A DNA stretch of 39,031 nt, taken from positions 1 through 39,031 of the forward strand of contig CALAWP010000020.1 of assembly GCA_937895345.1 (NCBI GenBank). Direction: 5' to 3'. Positions 29,928-38,873 of this stretch are shown in pieces (position 1 is the stretch's first letter; every line of letters starts with the position of its first letter). The position numbers and the translations under genes were made by a program. The notes under the pieces are model-generated. The model saw nothing but the letters and a program-made list of their open reading frames with translations. It was not told the origin of the DNA and did not search any database. The stretch comes from an uncultured Paenibacillus sp. (GTDB lineage Bacteria; Bacillota; Bacilli; Paenibacillales; Paenibacillaceae).

Positions 29928-31904
29928 CTATTGTTCCGGCATGGCGAACGTCCGCACGGCGCCGCCCCGGCGCAAGCTCAATACGGGGCGCCCCCGCTCG
30001 TCCAGCGCCGCGCTCCATTCCATCCGCAACAATCCCGCCGCCGCAGAGCCGCCTTGCGATTCGTCGCGGTCAGCACCGAGGCCTTCGGCTCCGAGCGCCG
30101 GCTTCATGACCGTAACGAACCAGCCGCCGTCCTCCGAAGTCAGCAAGCCTTGCACCACCTTCAGCGGCTCCATCGCCATCGGCCGCACCGATTCCCAGCT
30201 GTCCTCCACGTCGACCTCCATCGCCGCCGGACCGAACAGCAGCATGTCGCACCGCAATGTCGAGACGCCGCCCGCCAAGCCGCTGCCGGCAAGGACATAA
30301 CAGGCCGGATCCTTCAGATTCGCGGACGGCTGCCGCCGGGTTACGCTCCAATCCAGCAGGCGGCTGTGCAGGCGATGCTGATACGTATGCTCCCCCGTCC
30401 CCGTCAGCCGGTCGAACATGATCCATTCTCCGCTGTCGAGAAATTGGACGCTGCGCCGGTGCGTAATGCCGCGGATCGCGTAGCCGTCATGCTCCGCGCA
30501 AATCAGCTGAGCCGCCGGGTCCCATGCGATCAGCCGGACGCTCGCCTCGGGCGTTCCCCATCGCTGCGTGCGCAAATACGGCGTTTGGTCCTGACCGTCG
30601 ACCAGCACCGTGTTGTGGGCGGACGTGCTCTTGAAGTAACGCCGCCAAGGATTTTCCATATACGTATATGTGCCCGGATCGACAAGCAAAGGCTCTCCGT
30701 ACGCGCACCATTCGAAGGACAAGGCGTCCGCATGGCCGTGCGGTCCGCCCAGCGCGGCGGCATCGAAGATCAGCTGCTGCTCTCCGTCGCCGAGACCGTA
30801 ATAACCTGCCGAAGGAAACGCAAAGGGCAGCTCGTTCCCGTCGCTCCGGCCGGAATCACCCCCATCGTTTCCGGCTGGTTCCCGCGCGGCGCCGATTCCG
30901 TCCGCGCCTTCCGGCAGCAGACGCTCGACCGCCTCCGGACCGGCCGTCCAGAACTGCTCGTGAAGCTGCTCGCGGAGCAGCCAGTCCGGCTTGCCGTAAT
31001 ACAGAGCGGCCGCGTTCAAGTCGGGCGGCTGGTTTGCGTAGGAGTCCGCAAACGGAGCCATGGTGCCGTCCTGCCGCGTCATGCAGCGCGAGAAGCGCGC
31101 CATCCCGGCGAGAATGCACTCGTATTCCTCTGAAAACGCAAGCCCGCGCTTTCGGAGCATGACGGCGCAATCGACGAACAGCTCCAGCGACACCATATGG
31201 TAATGGGGCGTCAGCTCGGCATGCACGCCGTCCGGCAGCACCTGCACGCGGATGCACTCCTCCAGCCTTCCGACGGCGACGTCGACCCAAGCCTTGCTTT
31301 CCTCCCACGACGCAAAGGTCAATCCCGCGCTCAACAATCCGATCATATGCATGATCGAATGATTGATCTCGATGCTGGCGGTATACGTCGACAGAAACCG
31401 GGCATGCTCCTTGACCGATTCAAGAAACGTCCGTTCCGCATCCCCGCTCCAGCTTGCCGAACCGCGAAAGAAATGCCAGGCGTACACCCACTGGCGCAGG
31501 CGAAGCCCCGTCTCCAGCAGCCGCCAAGGGCCCGGCCGTTGGAAATAGGTCAGCTCCTCCGCCGGAACCCCTCGCGGGCAAGGCTGGGTTGCGATCCATC
31601 CGGCGATATGCTCCCAAGCTTTGGCCGCATATTTGTCGTCGCCGGTGCAGGCATACGCGATGCCCAAGGAACGCAAATGCTTGAAACGATTGATGCCCCA
31701 CGTAAATTCCTTGTCTCCAGTAGGATTATACAACCAATCGATCGGATTGCCCATGTCGATGATCCTGTCCTTCCAATTAAAACCGTTTCCCCTGCACCAG
31801 CGCTCCGCTTCCGCCGCAGCTTCCTCGGCCTTCTCGGGAAACAAGCGGCGGAACCGCCGTCCCCACTCGTTTCTTTGCCCGGGTGCAAAATACAAATGGT
31901 CCAT
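29928..31904 (-). CDS. Heparinase II/III family polysaccharide lyase, cytoplasmic
   Basis: The 658-residue product has an alpha-toroid N-terminal domain (about 50-320) and a beta-sandwich C-terminal domain. Catalytic-type motifs of the heparinase II/III-alginate lyase superfamily are visible: EINHSIMHMIGL near 179-190, DGVHAELTPHYHMVSLE near 225-241, GGPHGHADALSFE near 386-398 and STSAHNTVLVDG near 426-437. Such enzymes cleave uronate-containing chains or oligomers by beta-elimination. No signal peptide is present, so it would act inside the cell on imported oligomers. The ATG at 31904 follows AGGGGAG; a frame from 31958 adds 18 basic residues. A Gly/Asp-rich insertion (about 332-356) sits between the two domains. 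It is followed by the KdgF-like gene. Substrate unknown. Confidence 0.88.
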   Translation of the reverse strand: MDHLYFAPGQRNEWGRRFRRLFPEKAEEAAAEAERWCRGNGFNWKDRIIDMGNPIDWLYNPTGDKEFTWGINRFKHLRSLGIAYACTGDDKYAAKAWEHIAGWIATQPCPRGVPAEELTYFQRPGPWRLLETGLRLRQWVYAWHFFRGSASWSGDAERTFLESVKEHARFLSTYTASIEINHSIMHMIGLLSAGLTFASWEESKAWVDVAVGRLEECIRVQVLPDGVHAELTPHYHMVSLELFVDCAVMLRKRGLAFSEEYECILAGMARFSRCMTRQDGTMAPFADSYANQPPDLNAAALYYGKPDWLLREQLHEQFWTAGPEAVERLLPEGADGIGAAREPAGNDGGDSGRSDGNELPFAFPSAGYYGLGDGEQQLIFDAAALGGPHGHADALSFEWCAYGEPLLVDPGTYTYMENPWRRYFKSTSAHNTVLVDGQDQTPYLRTQRWGTPEASVRLIAWDPAAQLICAEHDGYAIRGITHRRSVQFLDSGEWIMFDRLTGTGEHTYQHRLHSRLLDWSVTRRQPSANLKDPACYVLAGSGLAGGVSTLRCDMLLFGPAAMEVDVEDSWESVRPMAMEPLKVVQGLLTSEDGGWFVTVMKPALGAEGLGADRDESQGGSAAAGLLRMEWSAALDERGRPVLSLRRGGAVRTFAMPEQ

Positions 31905-32013
31905 GCCCGTCTTCTCCCCTCTCTTGAACGATCCCCGCAGCGCGGCAAAAAAAGGCATCTATGCGAAAGGAGGCCGCCCCGCCCGGGCAGCCATCCTTCG
32001 CTCCTTCGTCACG

Positions 32014-33429
32014 TTATTGTCCGAGGGAGCCTTGCAGGTTATTCGCGTTGAACGAAGGATCGGCCTCGATGTTCGTCAACCCTTCCGCGCGGGCCGCCGC
32101 CAGCGCTTTCGCGTATCTCGCGTTCAAATCGTCGATAGCCGCGTCCAGTTCCTGATTGCCGGTCAAAATATATTCGATAAAGACGTCGGCCATCTTCTTG
32201 CCTTCCAGCTTGGTCTCGGTAATCGACAGCGGCGTCGCCGGATAGATGCCGTCGTATTTGGTCGGCAGAAATCCTTCGATGCCCGCCAATTCCGGCTTGC
32301 CGGCCGCCTCGTTGACAAACGGGAGCACAGACAGGCCCAGACCCTTTTCCTGATATTCCGTGCGCAGCTCGCTGCTGTAAACGTACTTCAGAAACTTGGC
32401 CGCCTCTTCCTTATGCTCGGAATTGGCGCTGATGCCCAGGTAGCCGCTCGCATTGACCCACGTGACGCCCTTAATCTGTCCGTCCTTCGTCGGAACGAGC
32501 GTCGACGCCCAGCGGATATCCGTTGGAAATTGGGACGTATAGACGGCCGGTTCGCTGGAATGGTTGACGTACATGCCGATCTTGCCCTGTGCAAACTGCG
32601 CCCGCAGAGGGTCGATGTCGAGCGCCTCGGCGCCCGGAATCATGCTGCCGTCCAGCTTGATTTGCCGCAGCGCTTCCGCAATGTCGCGGAACATGCCGAA
32701 ATCGAATTCGCCCGTTTGGTAGTTGAAGCCTTCATGGCTTGTCTCCGAACCAAGCGAGCCGGACGCGTAGCCCGGACGGGTGAAGCCGGAGCCGTTCTTG
32801 AAATTGCTGGCGAACCCGTAAATGCCTTCGGCTTTGCCCTGCTCCGTTATTTTTTTGGCGGCGTCCACCATCTCGTCCAGCGTTTTCGGAGGTTCGCTGT
32901 AGCCCGCTTTTTCCATCAAATCGACGTTATAGAGCAGTCTCCAGAACTGGCCGGTATTCGGAAGCGTATACACCGTTCCGTTCAAGGCGTACACGTTCTC
33001 GACGAGCAATCCGTCGAACTGGGCCAGAAATTCGGAGCCGAGCAGCTCCTCGAGCGGAGCCAAATAGCCTTTGTTCACATAGGTCTGAAAATCGTTAACC
33101 TTCAGCACGTCCGGCGCCTGATTGCTTGCAAACGCCACATCGACCGCCTGGTTGTAATTGTCGGCCATGACCTTCATTTCGACTTCGATGTTGTCTTCGT
33201 TCGTCGCGTTGTATTCGTCGACCTTCTGCTGCATATAGTCCATATCGTGACGGTCCATCGTCCAATACGTGATTTTGGTCTTGCCCTGCGCCCCCGCGTC
33301 CCGATCCGGATCGTCGCTGCCTTCGGGCGCCGCCCCGCCGCCGCCCGACGAGCACGCCGCGGACAGCAGCGCAGTCACGAGCAAGGCTTGCGCCGCCAAG
33401 GAAAACTTGTTTGCAAACAATCTCTTCAT
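32014..33429 (-). CDS. Sugar ABC transporter substrate-binding lipoprotein
   Basis: The 471-residue product is a class-I extracellular solute-binding lipoprotein. The signal peptide ends ALLSAAC with the lipidated cysteine near residue 26, then a Gly/Ser-rich linker. TKITYWTMDRHDMDYMQQKVDEYN and the later FRRLLYNVDLMEKAGYSEPPKTLDEM-like segment are typical of carbohydrate-binding proteins of family 1. The lipobox is slightly unusual, with serine rather than leucine at -3. The ATG at 33429 follows AGGGGAGGTACGACAG. A promoter-like element lies between it and the regulator gene upstream. It should feed the two permeases at the start of the locus; no ATPase gene is present, which is usual because a shared MsmX-type ATPase serves such importers. 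Confidence 0.92.
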   Translation of the reverse strand: MKRLFANKFSLAAQALLVTALLSAACSSGGGGAAPEGSDDPDRDAGAQGKTKITYWTMDRHDMDYMQQKVDEYNATNEDNIEVEMKVMADNYNQAVDVAFASNQAPDVLKVNDFQTYVNKGYLAPLEELLGSEFLAQFDGLLVENVYALNGTVYTLPNTGQFWRLLYNVDLMEKAGYSEPPKTLDEMVDAAKKITEQGKAEGIYGFASNFKNGSGFTRPGYASGSLGSETSHEGFNYQTGEFDFGMFRDIAEALRQIKLDGSMIPGAEALDIDPLRAQFAQGKIGMYVNHSSEPAVYTSQFPTDIRWASTLVPTKDGQIKGVTWVNASGYLGISANSEHKEEAAKFLKYVYSSELRTEYQEKGLGLSVLPFVNEAAGKPELAGIEGFLPTKYDGIYPATPLSITETKLEGKKMADVFIEYILTGNQELDAAIDDLNARYAKALAAARAEGLTNIEADPSFNANNLQGSLGQ

Positions 33430-33502
33430 CTGTCGTACCTCCCCTTTGTTTGGCAAGCCTCCAGCCCGGACCGCTCCGCGCGTCGACCGCTTGCTTAACT
33501 CG

Positions 33503-33530
33503 ATTGTAGCATCGGAGGAGCCTCGTCCAA
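33503..33530 (-). promoter_or_regulatory. Candidate internal promoter for the binding-protein gene
   Basis: TTGGAC (33530-33525), 16 bases, then TACAAT (33508-33503) on the minus strand, with a TG-C extended element directly before the -10. The binding protein is usually needed in excess, which would fit a separate promoter inside the operon. Confidence 0.45.
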
Positions 33531-33576
33531 GAAGGTCAAAAATACGATCCAGGGAGGGTAAAATGACTCTGATGCG

Positions 33577-35199
33577 TCAATCCGGCGACGAATTGACGTA
33601 TTTGCCGCGAAACTCCGTCGGCGTCATCCCCGTATGCTTTTTGAACAATTCGCTGAAGTACGGACGGTCCCGGTAACCGAGCTCGAACGTAATGTCCTGC
33701 ACCTGCATCCCTTCCAGCAGCAGCTCCTTCGCCTTTTCCATGCGGGCGGAGGTGACGAATTGCATAAACGTCATGCCGGTCTCCTTCTTGAACAAGTTGG
33801 AAAAATAACTGGGGCTCAAATGGACGGCGTCCGCGCATTCCTGCACCGTCAAATCGCTGCCCAGCCTGCCGCTCACATAATTGATCGCCTGGTGAATCAA
33901 TTGCCCGACATCGCTTTTTTGCCGCCTCAGCAGCCACTCGCAGCCGGTCAGTCCGAGCTCCTTCACATCCCCGAGCAGCCCGGCGGTGGATAAATAGCGG
34001 CCCTTCTTAATGACGGCGAGCCGTTCGTCCAGCCATCTTCTCTGTTCCTCGTCGGCCTTCTCCGCAATGACGCGGTACATCGCAAAGGCAAGACCGTAAA
34101 ACAGGTTCGTCAACGCGTCGGGATCCGGCGGCTCCGGGTACCGCAAACATTCGTCGAAAATGCCGTCCAGCAGCCGTTCCGTCCCTTCCCGGTTGCCCGA
34201 ACGCAAGCAATACAGCAGCTCCGTTTCCTTGTCCGGGGAATAATGCAGCGCCATGCCGGCCTGGCGCCCGATGTCGCCGTATGGAATAACGCTGCCGCTG
34301 CCGAAATAAAACTGGTAGCTGAGCGCCGTTTTGGCCTGCTCGTACGAAAGCGCGATCTCGCCGATCGCGTCCACCCGGCCTCCGATGCCGACCGAAATGT
34401 CCCGCTTCGCGAAGAGACGGACGTTGTCTTTGCAGGCTTCCGCCAGCGCGAGCGGATCGGTCCGCCCGTCCGCATTCACCAGAATGACGAATTGGCCGAG
34501 GTGCTCCCGGAATACGATCCCTTTGGCATGCTTCTTGATCGTTTCCTCCATAATATTTTGCACGGCAAACCGGCTCAGCTCCACCTCGCGCACCGGCATC
34601 GGCGAATCTTCGTCCATCAGTCCGTCGATTTGCGCTGCCATCGCGACAAAGCCGTTCGTCTCCATGTCGATGCCGAGAAACTCCCATTTGTCGGATGCCC
34701 GCTCCGGCAGCTCCTCATGCCGGATCAGCAGCCGGAAATATTCCTGCCGCAAATACGGCAAGCTTTCCCGCAGCTTGCGCTCCAGCTCCAGCCGGCCGAG
34801 CCGCTCGGCCCGTTCCTCTTCAATCCGGGCTTTGGCCCGCAGCACGACGTCCTCAATCTGCCGAACGGTGAACGGCTTGAGCACGTAGTCGAACGCTCCG
34901 AGCCGCACCGATTCCTGGGCGTAAGCGAAGTCCGAATAACCGCTGAAGAAAATGACTTTGGCCGCAAAGCCGCCGCCCTCCTTCAGCTCGCGCACCATAT
35001 CGATGCCGCTGCCCATCGGCATGCGGATATCCGTCAGCACGATATCCGGCTGCCGCTCCCGGATGAGCCGCAGCCCTTCCTTGCCGTTGACGGCCGTTCC
35101 GGCGACGGCTATGCCGTGCTTCGCCCAGTCGATTTTGCGCAAAATGCCGTCGATCACCGATTTTACATCGTCTATAATAACCATGGAAATGCCGCTCAT
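33577..35199 (-). CDS. YesN-type AraC-family response regulator
   Basis: The 540-residue product has a receiver domain at the N-terminus, with the acidic pair at 10-11, the phosphoacceptor aspartate 57 in LTDIRMP and the conserved lysine 108 in YVLKPF. A central region (about 150-400) contains GIGGRVDAIGEIALSYEQAKTAL, seen in regulators of this group. A C-terminal double helix-turn-helix of the AraC type lies near 435-535: LTVQECADAVHLSPSYFSNLFKKETGMTF and DITFELGYRDRPYFSELFKKHTGMTP. The ATG overlaps the kinase stop as ATGA. It is expected to switch on the transporter and lyase genes when the kinase senses the sugar. Confidence 0.93.
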   Translation of the reverse strand: MSGISMVIIDDVKSVIDGILRKIDWAKHGIAVAGTAVNGKEGLRLIRERQPDIVLTDIRMPMGSGIDMVRELKEGGGFAAKVIFFSGYSDFAYAQESVRLGAFDYVLKPFTVRQIEDVVLRAKARIEEERAERLGRLELERKLRESLPYLRQEYFRLLIRHEELPERASDKWEFLGIDMETNGFVAMAAQIDGLMDEDSPMPVREVELSRFAVQNIMEETIKKHAKGIVFREHLGQFVILVNADGRTDPLALAEACKDNVRLFAKRDISVGIGGRVDAIGEIALSYEQAKTALSYQFYFGSGSVIPYGDIGRQAGMALHYSPDKETELLYCLRSGNREGTERLLDGIFDECLRYPEPPDPDALTNLFYGLAFAMYRVIAEKADEEQRRWLDERLAVIKKGRYLSTAGLLGDVKELGLTGCEWLLRRQKSDVGQLIHQAINYVSGRLGSDLTVQECADAVHLSPSYFSNLFKKETGMTFMQFVTSARMEKAKELLLEGMQVQDITFELGYRDRPYFSELFKKHTGMTPTEFRGKYVNSSPD

Positions 35200-36965
35200 T
35201 CGTTTCTCACCTCTTGTACGGGAATGGTCAGCTTGACGGACGTGCGCACGCGCGGTTCGCTGCTCAGCTTCACGGACGCATGCGGCCCGTAATATAGCGC
35301 CAATCGGGCGCGCACGTTGGACAACGCATAGCTCGTCGCGCCTTCCGCATCCGTGCCGTCCATCATCCGCTCCACACGCTCCGCGTCCATGCCGACTCCG
35401 TTGTCCGTCACGGTCAGCGTCAGCCGATCGCCTTCCGAAGCCGCCTCGATCCGGATCAGCCCCTGACGGTTCAACTCCTGAAAGCCGTGCAAAATCGAGT
35501 TTTCGGCCAGCGGCTGAAGCAATATTTTCAAGATCGGAACGTCCAGCAGCCCTTCGTCCTCGCAAAAAATTTCATAACGGAACAAATCGGGGTAGCACAT
35601 GGCCTGCAGCTTCAAATATTGCTCCGCATGATTCAGCTCCTGGCGAAGCGTCGTAATTTCCTTGCCGTTGTTCAGGCCGAGCCGGAACAGAAGCGACAGC
35701 GCGACGATCATTTCGCTGACGGCCTGCTGCTCCTCCATCTCGCTTTTCCAATAAATCGTATTGAGCGTGTTGTACAAAAAATGAGGATCGATCTGCGCCT
35801 GCAGCGCTTTAATTTCGGAATAACGCTTTTCCTGCTCCTTGGCCTTGACCTCCTCGATCAATTCGCCGATCTGCTCCAGCATCCGGTTAAACTTGCGGCC
35901 GACCTGGCCGATCTCGTCCTCGAACGGACTCTCGAACCGGACGTCGAGCCGATTCTGCTCCACCATAAGCATCAGGTTGCGCAGCTTGAACAACGGCTTC
36001 AGCAGCAGCTCCGACAGCATGCTGGACAGAACGAGCGCGAGCACGATGCAAGCGCCCATGATCGTCAGAATCGTCCAGCGCATTTGCGCAACGGGAGCCA
36101 GCAGCTGCGACTTCGACTGGTAGCCGATCAGCACCCAATCGGGATTCATCCCCAAGGATGCGTAGCTTACCAGATAAGTTTCGCCGCTCTCCCCGATATA
36201 ATCGAAGCTCCCCCGTTTGCCGCCGGCCGTCCGATCGAGCAGCCTCCCGCCGATTTCCGGCAGCTCCGGCACGGAGGAGAAGACGCCCCGGCCGTTCAAG
36301 TCCGCCACATGCCGCTTCAGGCTGCCCTCCTGCAAGTGGGCCTCGATCAACTCAAGCAGATGATCCTCCCGGATGTTGACGACGACATAGACGCCGGGCA
36401 GCTGAAGATCGAAGAGCGGTTTCATGACGAGCGAAACGACCGGCCTGCCCCGGCCGAACAACTCGTCGGCATGCCCTCTCACCCACAGCGTGCTCCACGG
36501 CTCCTTCGCCTGGGCGATCGCCTCGGCTACGGACGTATCGGCGAATTCGGCCGCGTCGTTGCGCCTGTTTTCCGTCGGATAAAAATCGCCGATCGGCGTT
36601 CGGATCAGCACCGAGTCGATCGACTGCTCGGTCAGCATCAGCTGGGCGAACGGAGTTTGCATTTGCGACAAGCGATTGTAGTAATCCTTCGCATTCCGGC
36701 TCTGGACGTCTCTCATTGTCCGCTGGAACGGCTCGCCCATCATGAGCGTGGAGACGGACACGACGATATTGCGAAGCCGCTCGTCGAGCACCTGCGCCGT
36801 TTTGCTAAGCGTTTCCCGGCTCGTCTTCACCGCCTGCGACTCCATTTCACGAGAAAAAAACACGGAAACGTAAGTTCCCGTGACGGATATGCATACGACG
36901 GTGAGCAGCACGAACGATACCCACAGCCGTCTCTTTAGCGACATTGTTCGAAATAGCCGTTTCAT
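35196..36965 (-). CDS. YesM-type sensor histidine kinase
   Basis: The 589-residue product has a membrane segment near 13-35, an extracellular dCACHE-like sensor region (about 36-290), a second segment near 298-322, a HAMP domain (about 322-375), a His_kinase domain with QIDPHFLYNTLNTI (phosphorylated H395) and a C-terminal ATPase domain with ENSILHGF (N489) and DNGVGMD at 521-527. This is the HPK7-type kinase that partners AraC-type YesN regulators in carbohydrate loci. The ATG at 36965 is preferred over that at 36974 because the GAGG site is too close to the latter. It shares its end with the regulator gene. It probably senses the imported oligosaccharide or its binding protein from outside. 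Confidence 0.94.
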   Translation of the reverse strand: MKRLFRTMSLKRRLWVSFVLLTVVCISVTGTYVSVFFSREMESQAVKTSRETLSKTAQVLDERLRNIVVSVSTLMMGEPFQRTMRDVQSRNAKDYYNRLSQMQTPFAQLMLTEQSIDSVLIRTPIGDFYPTENRRNDAAEFADTSVAEAIAQAKEPWSTLWVRGHADELFGRGRPVVSLVMKPLFDLQLPGVYVVVNIREDHLLELIEAHLQEGSLKRHVADLNGRGVFSSVPELPEIGGRLLDRTAGGKRGSFDYIGESGETYLVSYASLGMNPDWVLIGYQSKSQLLAPVAQMRWTILTIMGACIVLALVLSSMLSELLLKPLFKLRNLMLMVEQNRLDVRFESPFEDEIGQVGRKFNRMLEQIGELIEEVKAKEQEKRYSEIKALQAQIDPHFLYNTLNTIYWKSEMEEQQAVSEMIVALSLLFRLGLNNGKEITTLRQELNHAEQYLKLQAMCYPDLFRYEIFCEDEGLLDVPILKILLQPLAENSILHGFQELNRQGLIRIEAASEGDRLTLTVTDNGVGMDAERVERMMDGTDAEGATSYALSNVRARLALYYGPHASVKLSSEPRVRTSVKLTIPVQEVRNE

Positions 36966-36995
36966 GCTGCGCATCGCCTCGATCTCGATATAGGA

Positions 36996-37832
36996 TTAGC
37001 CTTTGACGGAGCCGACCGTTACCTGCATAAAGGAGCGGTTGGCGAACAAATAAACAATAAGCAGCGGCAGGATCGAAATGCACGCCCCGGCAAGCATCAG
37101 TTGATTTTCCACGGCCGCTCCCGCCCCGTACCGGAGATTGGCGAGACCGACGGGCAGCGTCTGCATGTCGGGCCGCGACAGCGAGAAAACGAGCGGCAGT
37201 ATATATTCGTTCCAGGCGCCGCGGAAGGTGAACAGCGCCGCGACGGCCAGCGCCGGTCTTAAGAGCGGCAGAATGATCCGCCAGAAGGTGGTATAAAAGT
37301 TGCAGCCGTCGATCAGCGCCGCTTCGTCGAGCTCCTTCGGAATGCCGCGGAAGAAGCCGATTACCATAAAGAAGGCCGTAGCATGCGCGCTAATGAGAAT
37401 GATTATGACACCCCACAGCGATTTCTGCAAACCGATGCTTACCATCAGATCGAACTGCGGCCGCAGCACGACGGCTCCGATGGAAATGAACAACGTAAAC
37501 GACTGCAAAACAATGAACAGCTTCTTCCCCTTGAACGGCACGCGGTCAACGGCGTAAGCCGCCATGGCGGAGACGAGCAGCGTCCCGGCCGTCACGAACA
37601 CCGCCACGAACAGGCTGTTGAACGTGAAGCTGGCAAAGTCGGCTTGCGTCCACGCCTGGACATAGTTGTTGAACTGCCACGTTTCGGGCCAAAACGTTGC
37701 TCCTGTCGTCAGCTCCAGGTTCGTCTTGAGCGAGCCGAGAAACGCCACCGCGATCGGAAACAGCAGCAGAGCGGAAATCGCGAGCAGCAATATCCATACG
37801 GGCAATCGGGCTCCTATTTGGCGAATGGTCAT
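36996..37832 (-). CDS. Sugar ABC transporter permease, MalG/LplC type
   Basis: The 278-residue product has six membrane segments and the permease EAA loop ELDEAALIDGCNFYTTFWRIILPLLRP near 180-205, where the ATPase docks. It is the second of two permeases, after a UgpA/LacF-type partner; together they would form the membrane channel for the binding protein encoded downstream. The start is taken as the ATG at 37832, ten bases after GGGGG. The ATG at 37841 would put that site only one base away. The upstream permease gene ends seven bases before the latter. It is followed by the kinase gene with a 30-base gap. Confidence 0.92.
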   Translation of the reverse strand: MTIRQIGARLPVWILLLAISALLLFPIAVAFLGSLKTNLELTTGATFWPETWQFNNYVQAWTQADFASFTFNSLFVAVFVTAGTLLVSAMAAYAVDRVPFKGKKLFIVLQSFTLFISIGAVVLRPQFDLMVSIGLQKSLWGVIIILISAHATAFFMVIGFFRGIPKELDEAALIDGCNFYTTFWRIILPLLRPALAVAALFTFRGAWNEYILPLVFSLSRPDMQTLPVGLANLRYGAGAAVENQLMLAGACISILPLLIVYLFANRSFMQVTVGSVKG

Positions 37833-37847
37833 CTTGAGCATGCCCCC

Positions 37848-38738
37848 TTAATAAATATTGTTCAGTCTTCTGGACATCCAGAAGTACAGCCAGGTGACGA
37901 TTCCGACGATGACGGCCGTCGTAAAGCCGACCGCGCTTCCGTAACCGATATTTTGGACGGAGGTGCCCGTTGTCGTCAGCGGGAAAAAGAGCTTGTACAA
38001 ATACAGGTACATCACTTCCGTTTTGCCGAAAGGCCCGCCTTCCGTCAACACCATGATGCTTTCATAGCCTTTGAGCGACGTCGTAATGGCCAGCATCACG
38101 ATCATCTGGAGCACCGGCCCCAGCATCGGGATCGTAATGTGCCACAACCGCTGCGCCGGGTTGACGCCGTCCAGCGACGCCGCTTCGTAAATGTCTTCGG
38201 GAATGCTTTGCAGTCCCGCGATGAACAGCAGCATGTAGTTGCCGATCGCGCCCCATACCGCAATAATGACGATCGTCAGCATGGCATTGGAAGCGCCGAG
38301 CCAGTCGACCGGAGCCGATACAAGGTTCAGCTTCAGCAAATATTGGTTAAGGATGCCGTTGTACGAATTGAAAATAATGTAGAACACGATGGACATGACC
38401 GAGGCGCTGAAGATCGTCGGGAGAAAAATAATCGCCCGGAACGCATGCCGCCCCCGCAGCTTGCGGTTTAGGATGACGGCCAATATGAGCGACAACGGCA
38501 GCGTAATGACCAGCTTGCCCCCCGCGTATACGAAGGTGTTCGCGACCGATTGCCAAAATTCGGCGTCGCGGGCGACCCTCGCAAAATTGTCCAGCCCGAT
38601 GAAGCGAGGCGTGCCGTACCCTTGATAATCGTAGAACATATATCGAAGCGCCCAGGCGATCGGATATATGCCGAGCGCCATCGTCAAAAAGAAGCTGGGA
38701 AAGGTGAACAAATAGGCCCCTAGCCGATTTCTGTGCAT
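37848..38738 (-). CDS. Sugar ABC transporter permease, LacF/UgpA type
   Basis: The 296-residue product has six membrane segments and an EAA loop, IYEAASLDGVNPAQRLWHITIPML near 186-209. The early GLDNFARVARDAEFWQSVANTFVY is typical of the first permease of family-1 sugar importers. The start at 38738 follows GGAGGAGG with seven bases between; a longer frame to 38804 begins in intergenic DNA. It is the first gene of the locus as seen here. A TATAAT lies at 38772-38767 (minus strand), without a recognisable -35, which fits activator-dependent transcription. Confidence 0.92.
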   Translation of the reverse strand: MHRNRLGAYLFTFPSFFLTMALGIYPIAWALRYMFYDYQGYGTPRFIGLDNFARVARDAEFWQSVANTFVYAGGKLVITLPLSLILAVILNRKLRGRHAFRAIIFLPTIFSASVMSIVFYIIFNSYNGILNQYLLKLNLVSAPVDWLGASNAMLTIVIIAVWGAIGNYMLLFIAGLQSIPEDIYEAASLDGVNPAQRLWHITIPMLGPVLQMIVMLAITTSLKGYESIMVLTEGGPFGKTEVMYLYLYKLFFPLTTTGTSVQNIGYGSAVGFTTAVIVGIVTWLYFWMSRRLNNIY

Positions 38739-38766
38739 GCTGCATCCTCCTCCGTTTCGTAGCTTT

Positions 38767-38772
38767 ATTATA
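38767..38772 (-). promoter_or_regulatory. -10 element at the head of the carbohydrate locus
   Basis: TATAAT on the minus strand lies about 28 bases before the first permease start. The region 17 bases upstream has no TTGACA-like hexamer; AraC-type activation would be consistent with that. Confidence 0.4.
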
Positions 38773-38873
38773 AAAAACGGGCCGGTTCGGGCGGGATGGG
38801 GCAATCGACGATATAGGGGGGACGATACGACTTTCGTCGGCGAAGCCTTCGGGCGGCGGGCGACATGCCCTGC

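Noticed and set aside
31905..32013. Terminator between the binding-protein and lyase genes
   Set aside because: A T run on the minus strand at about 31955-31949 is not preceded by a stable stem, so read-through into the lyase gene is more likely.
31621..33498. Long plus-strand open frame of about 625 codons opposite the lyase and binding-protein genes
   Set aside because: It spans two well-supported minus-strand genes and the gap between them, has no ribosome site and a basic, Arg-rich composition typical of mirror frames in GC-rich DNA.
35487..36938. Plus-strand open frame of about 483 codons opposite the histidine kinase
   Set aside because: The kinase has all catalytic motifs on the other strand. 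The opposite frame is rich in Arg, His and Gln with no recognisable domain.
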